Part shown: in pieces, positions 60,701-64,000 of the stretch | Layout: each line of letters starts with the position of its first letter | How positions within the stretch are numbered: the stretch's first letter is position 1 | Assembly (NCBI GenBank): GCA_037953745.1 | Contig: JBAKBP010007395.1 | Span: 36,409 to 100,408 of the forward strand | Source of the DNA: Lithodes maja | Taxonomy: Eukaryota > Arthropoda > Malacostraca > Decapoda > Lithodidae | Direction: 5' to 3' | Length of the DNA: 64,000 nucleotides | Notes under the pieces: generated by a model | The model's input: the letters and a program-made list of their open reading frames with translations, nothing else | What the model was told of the DNA's origin: nothing | Database searches by the model: none | Program-made: the position numbers and the translations under genes

Positions 60701-61500
60701 CTTCACGCTTGTCTCTTATTCTCCTGTAACTCTTAACGCTTAGCTTTCCCTCCACCAGGTAATGATCTGACATACCCTCCGCCTCACCTCTCATCACATT
60801 CACATCCAGCAGTCTACACAATCTTTCCCTTGTCACCAGCACATAATCCATCCATGCCCTCTCTACAATTTCTCCCCTCACAAGTCTATGCCAGGTGTAC
60901 TTGTGTATACGCCTTTTTTTGAAGAACGTATTACCTACACTCAATCTACACTCTTCACATACATTTTTCAGTCTATCTCCACTCTCGTTTACACCATCCA
61001 CACCAAAACTACCGATGACTCCCTCAACAGGCTCATTTCCTACCCTAGCATTTAGGTCCCCTAAAACTATAACATTTTCATTTTCATCAAACCCTTGTAG
61101 ACAATCTCTCAAATCCTCCCAGAAACCCTCTACCTCGTCTAACTCTCTTTCACTTCCTGGTCCATACGCACTTACAAAAACCCACCGTTCACCCTTAAAC
61201 CGCATTCTCACCCACATTAGCCTTGATGACACCTCTTTCCACTCTTTTTATAAACTCTCTCAACTCCTCCTTCACAATAATAGCCACTCCTTCTTGCCCC
61301 CTGACTCCCTCGTCTACTCCAGACTTTCTACCCATCACGTTTCCAAAATCCACTTCTCCCTCTCCTTTCATCTTTGTTTCATTCAGTGCAAGGACATCAT
61401 ACATCCTTCTTTCAAATAACCTTCCAATATCCTCTCGCTTCTCATTCGTGCTACATCCACGCACATTCAAAGCTCCTATTCTTAGGGTCCGGGACCACGA
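57795..61500 (-). pseudogene. Degenerate RTE-like ORF: AP endonuclease and reverse transcriptase
   Basis: Fragments in order on the minus strand: endonuclease (61500-61195: LRIGALNVRGCSTNEKR, LALNETKMKGEGE; 61232-60570: VSAYGPGSERE, VLGDLNARVGN, GMSDHYLVEG), linker (60631-60235) and RT (60219-59420: RAGKAEGLDGIAVECIKKG, VPLYKGKGDRQECSSYRGISLLSVVGKLY, EQCGFRRGRGCVDQM, AFMDLEKAYDRVDR, GLRQGCVMSPW). Beyond the inserted fragment come LFADDTALVADS (58502-58296) and the C-terminus (58247-57795: TVMYGAETWALKK, LSWYGHVERMEDERL). At least five frame breaks, one of them a TAA near 60235. A paralogue of, but clearly diverged from, the 41.7-kb LINE. Confidence 0.88.
58593..59415 (+). mobile_element. 5'-truncated 2A-LINE fragment inside the RTE-like LINE
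   Basis: Plus strand, about 98% identical to the last 820 bases of the LINE at 47798-51755 and ending in (AAC)n (59394-59411). The frame 58671-59393 gives its RT C-terminus and CCHC-like finger (one Cys to Phe change in that motif). It splits the RT motif of the host LINE between MSPWL and the following FMDG. The 5' junction shares AAC with the target. Confidence 0.92.
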
Positions 61501-61564
61501 ACGCGTTCCCTCGCCCCTATCTCTGTCTCGTTTTTTTGGTAGATTTTTTTGGGTCGCCCCAAAT

Positions 61565-62211
61565 ACATCCAATAAATACATATTATGAAGAAAATACGTA
61601 TAAATACGTATTATGAGAAGATTACTTACCACACAGATTTTATTATAAATCATTGTCATATTTAGCCTAGCCTAGGCTAACATCGTCTAGGCTAGGCATT
61701 TCAATCGCTTTCGTCCGACATGGACTGGTCTTTGCTCTGTGTTTTGAGCATGAAATTCCTTCATTGCTACCACCAGGCCAACCATCCCTATCACTAGATG
61801 TACTAGAGGTTATAATAAACGCGAGAGATAAGGGGTTCAGGCACAAAAAAGCTTGCAAACGGTTGTTTTGTCAACACAGATACTAGCTAAACTGCAAGCG
61901 TCTGCTTATTGATGACATCATACAAAGATGGCGGCATCTTGTGCATTTGACGATCGGATCTCGGATTTCGTCTCTAAACGGCAAGCACCTGGCAGATTCT
62001 TTCGTTATGTTAAAAAAAAATTATTGTTTTTGTTTGTTTTCTAGTTTTATGTAGAGTTTTTCGTTATTTTTGCTATTTTTTCAGGTTTCGGCTGGGATTT
62101 TGATGCGAGAATTGAGGCTTTTAGCGCGAGAATTGAAATTGGGAATATTTGGTGTGTGGCGCGAGAATTGAATCAGCGAAGACTGATGTAGCGAAAATGG
62201 GGGCTCCACTG
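61565..62211. other. Right part of the Tigger-like element
   Basis: Non-coding. Contains CCTAGCCTAGGC palindromic clusters (61660-61700) and repeated GCGCGAGAATTGA (about 62118 and 62158). Ends in the terminal inverted repeat. Confidence 0.5.
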
Positions 62212-62298
62212 TATAGAGATTTTACTAGGTCAAGTGATGTGTGGTGGTAGTGCGCCGTAATCCAGGAAGCCTCCTAAAACTATCCCCCATAATAAGAG

Positions 62299-64000
62299 AG
62301 CTATCTATCTATTGCCTGACGCCGTGATCCCCGAAGGGGTGGCCACAAACGAACCGCCCCCATGCACCTCTGTCCCCAGTCAGTCGACGCCCCTCCCCCC
62401 AACCAGCACCGCCTTCGTTCATATACTTCCTCACTCCATCCTTCCACCTCTCTTTTGGTCTACCTCTCCCTCTCTGTCCCTCCACCTCGCTCTCATACTC
62501 CCTCTTAGTCATTCTCTCGCTTTCCATAAATTCCATATGGCCGAACCATCTCAAGTTGTTCCTTTTCACACTTTCCAGCACATCTACCTCCACACCACAC
62601 CTCCTTACTTCCTCATTAGTCTGTCTATCCCTCCATGTAACTCCGCACGCTCTTCTTAAGTAATTAATTTCCACTGCTCTCACTCTTGGTCTGAGTCTCT
62701 CAACCAACGTCCATGCTTCGCTTCCGTAAGTCAGTGTCGGGATTACCACACTGTCATGCAAGGACTTCTTCACTTCCATACTGACCACCCTATTTCTTGT
62801 TACTGCTTTAAGCATTCCTACAACCCTGTTCCCCTGTTGTACCCTCTCCCGCACTTCTTCATCCATAGTCCCATCTTTACTCAACACACTGCCCAGATAC
62901 TTAAAAGAGTTGACGATCTCCATAGCCTGACCGTTCAGCTTCACCTCACACTCTGTGACTTCACCCCTTTCGAAGACCATAACCTTGCTCTTCCCCGCAT
63001 TTACCTTCAAATTCCGTTTTTCGCACACTGTTCCAAACTCATTTACCAGACCCTGCAACTCCCATTCATTATCACTCATCAGAACTGTATCATCCGCAAA
63101 CAGCAGTATAGGTAGCTTCCACTCAATTCCCTCCCTTTTCAGCGATACACCAACATCCACTGCTCTTGATAGTATTTCTTTCATGACTCCATCCATATAT
63201 ACAGTAAACAACCACGGGGACATGACACACCCCTGTTTCAAACCAACATTCAGGTCAAAGAACTCGCTCTGCTCACTCTCCACACGTACTGCCGCCTTTG
63301 CAGCCTTATACATGCTCTTCACTGCTTTCAGCAACTTGCCATCTACTCCGTATATTATAAGTACTTTCCACAAACCTTCTCTATCCACTCTGTCATAGGC
63401 CTTCTCCAAGTCCCTAAAAGCAACATACACCTTTTGTTTCTTCTCCAGATATTTCTCCACAACACAATTCAGGGTAATAATCTGATCTACACATCCTCTT
63501 CCCTTCCTAAAACCTCCCTGCTCGTCGCCTATCCATTTCTCCATTCTCACTCTCAATCACTACCCTACTGTATACCTTCCCTACTACGCTTAGAAGACAT
63601 ATTCCTCGGTGGTTACCACACACTCCTCTTTTCCCTTTTATAGGGGGACTATTATGCCAGTCTTCCAGTCATCGGGTGCACTCCCCTTCTCCCATGCTAG
63701 TTTGCACATTTTCCATACCCATTTGATCACTATCTCACCACCATACCTCAAAATTTCCCCACACACTCCATCTGTTCCTAGTGCTTTCCCCAACTTCACT
63801 CTTTTCATGGCTTCCCACACTTCTGACCTCCTGATCCCCACCTCCTCCTCCTCTTCTTCTCCCTCCCATACCATATCCAGCTATGTTTGCTGGCTCTTCA
63901 TTCCTTACATTTAGCAACTCATTGAAGTACTCCCTCCATCTTTCGACTCTCTCTTGCTTCTCGGCTAGCATTCTCCCATTCTTATCTTTCACACCCTTAC
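62299..64000 (-). mobile_element. Second copy of the RTE-like LINE at 41.7 kb, damaged, cut by the window end
   Basis: Same 3' end (GGCCACCCCTTCGGGGATCACGGCGTCAGGCA then ATAG repeats) and closely matching sequence on the opposite strand. Frames 63992-63735, 63874-63638 and 63556-62309 cover the RT. Compared with the intact copy there is an 8-base deletion near 63560 and others near 63640 and 63870, which shift the frame. FADD and GLKQGCVMSPWLFTVYMDG are preserved. Confidence 0.9.
62309..63990 (-). pseudogene. RTE-like reverse transcriptase, frameshifted copy
   Basis: The longest frame (63556-62309, 415 codons) is a near match to residues about 645-1057 of the 41.7-kb ORF, with substitutions such as AFRDLEKAYD for AFMDLEKAYD and one lost Arg codon (RRCGVEVD). 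Two shorter frames upstream hold the segment with KNGRMLAEKQERVERWREYF and DDWKTGIIVPL. The endonuclease half lies beyond the window. Confidence 0.9.

Larger units (their letters stand above)
57386..61554 (-). mobile_element. RTE-like LINE, full length, inside the Tigger-like element
   Basis: Minus strand, bounded by CGCCCCAAAT on both sides. Its 3' end (57386-57430 read on minus) is GGCTACCCCCAAAATGGGGATTGGGCCTGAGCA with ATATAGATAG, the hairpin-and-tail structure also seen on the 41.7-kb LINE. Net length about 3.35 kb after removing the 2A-LINE fragment. The coding region is broken at many points. Confidence 0.85.
56881..62211. mobile_element. Tigger/pogo-like DNA transposon with a LINE inside
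   Basis: CAGTGGAGCC at 56881 and GGCTCCACTG ending at 62211 form terminal inverted repeats, each flanked by TA. Own sequence is about 56881-57385 and 61565-62211 (roughly 1.15 kb), without transposase. The rest is an inserted RTE-like LINE. The left part contains two similar GCCTATGAAAACATGTTTT units (about 57025 and 57170). Confidence 0.65.

Overview
The window is a eukaryotic repeat graveyard, most likely from an arthropod and probably a decapod crustacean. The grounds are the mix of CR1, RTE-like, DIRS, BEL/Pao, Gypsy and piggyBac elements, a short run of the arthropod-type telomere motif (AACCT/TTAGG) at 41.48 kb, and LINE/SINE families I associate with decapods from memory. No host gene could be named with confidence. 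Nearly every long reading frame belongs to a transposable element, and many elements sit inside one another.

Layout. 1-56: right end of a Tigger-like DNA transposon. About 0.5-12.6 kb (minus): a decayed DIRS-type tyrosine-recombinase retrotransposon, interrupted by a 4.3-kb CR1 LINE (4436-8746, TATGCC target duplication) and by a small CR1 3' fragment (about 2.42-3.09 kb). 12.9-13.85 kb: an unexplained coding-like island. 13941-21470 (minus): a young BEL/Pao LTR element with near-identical LTRs, a GTCCC target duplication, an extra SGNH-hydrolase-like frame ahead of gag, and a deleted integrase core. 21664-25934 (minus): a piggyBac transposon bounded by TTAA. 26011-35227 (plus): a large Gypsy element with 1.8-kb LTRs whose integrase lies upstream of reverse transcriptase (Gmr1-like order). 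35.2-36.6 kb: a CR1 fragment split by a TTAA-bounded MITE. 36.8-39.3 kb: direct repeats, a tRNA-derived SINE, a short RTE-tailed element and a foldback MITE carrying a piggyBac MITE. 39.8-41.4 kb: two LINE fragments. 41.66-44.87 kb (plus): an RTE-like LINE with an intact 1057-codon frame. 45.15-45.97 kb: two MITEs. About 46.0-54.4 kb (minus): a second CR1, interrupted by a full-length 2A-containing LINE (47798-51755) and by a SINE (52699-53206). 55.3-56.3 kb: foldback repeat around a piggyBac MITE. 56881-62211: a Tigger-like element containing a full-length RTE-like LINE, which itself contains a fragment of the 2A LINE. 62.3-64.0 kb (minus): a second, damaged copy of the 41.7-kb RTE-like LINE, running off the window.

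How the parts relate. Autonomous elements and their dependants occur side by side. The piggyBac (21.7-25.9 kb) matches the MITE at 55.6 kb and resembles other TTAA MITEs. The 2A LINE shares its 3' end and (AAC)n tail with the SINE at 52.7 kb. The RTE-like LINEs share a 3' hairpin and (ATAG)n tail with the short element at 37.7-38.1 kb. Insertion order can be read from the nests: DIRS before CR1; CR1 before 2A LINE and SINE; Tigger before RTE-like LINE before 2A-LINE fragment.
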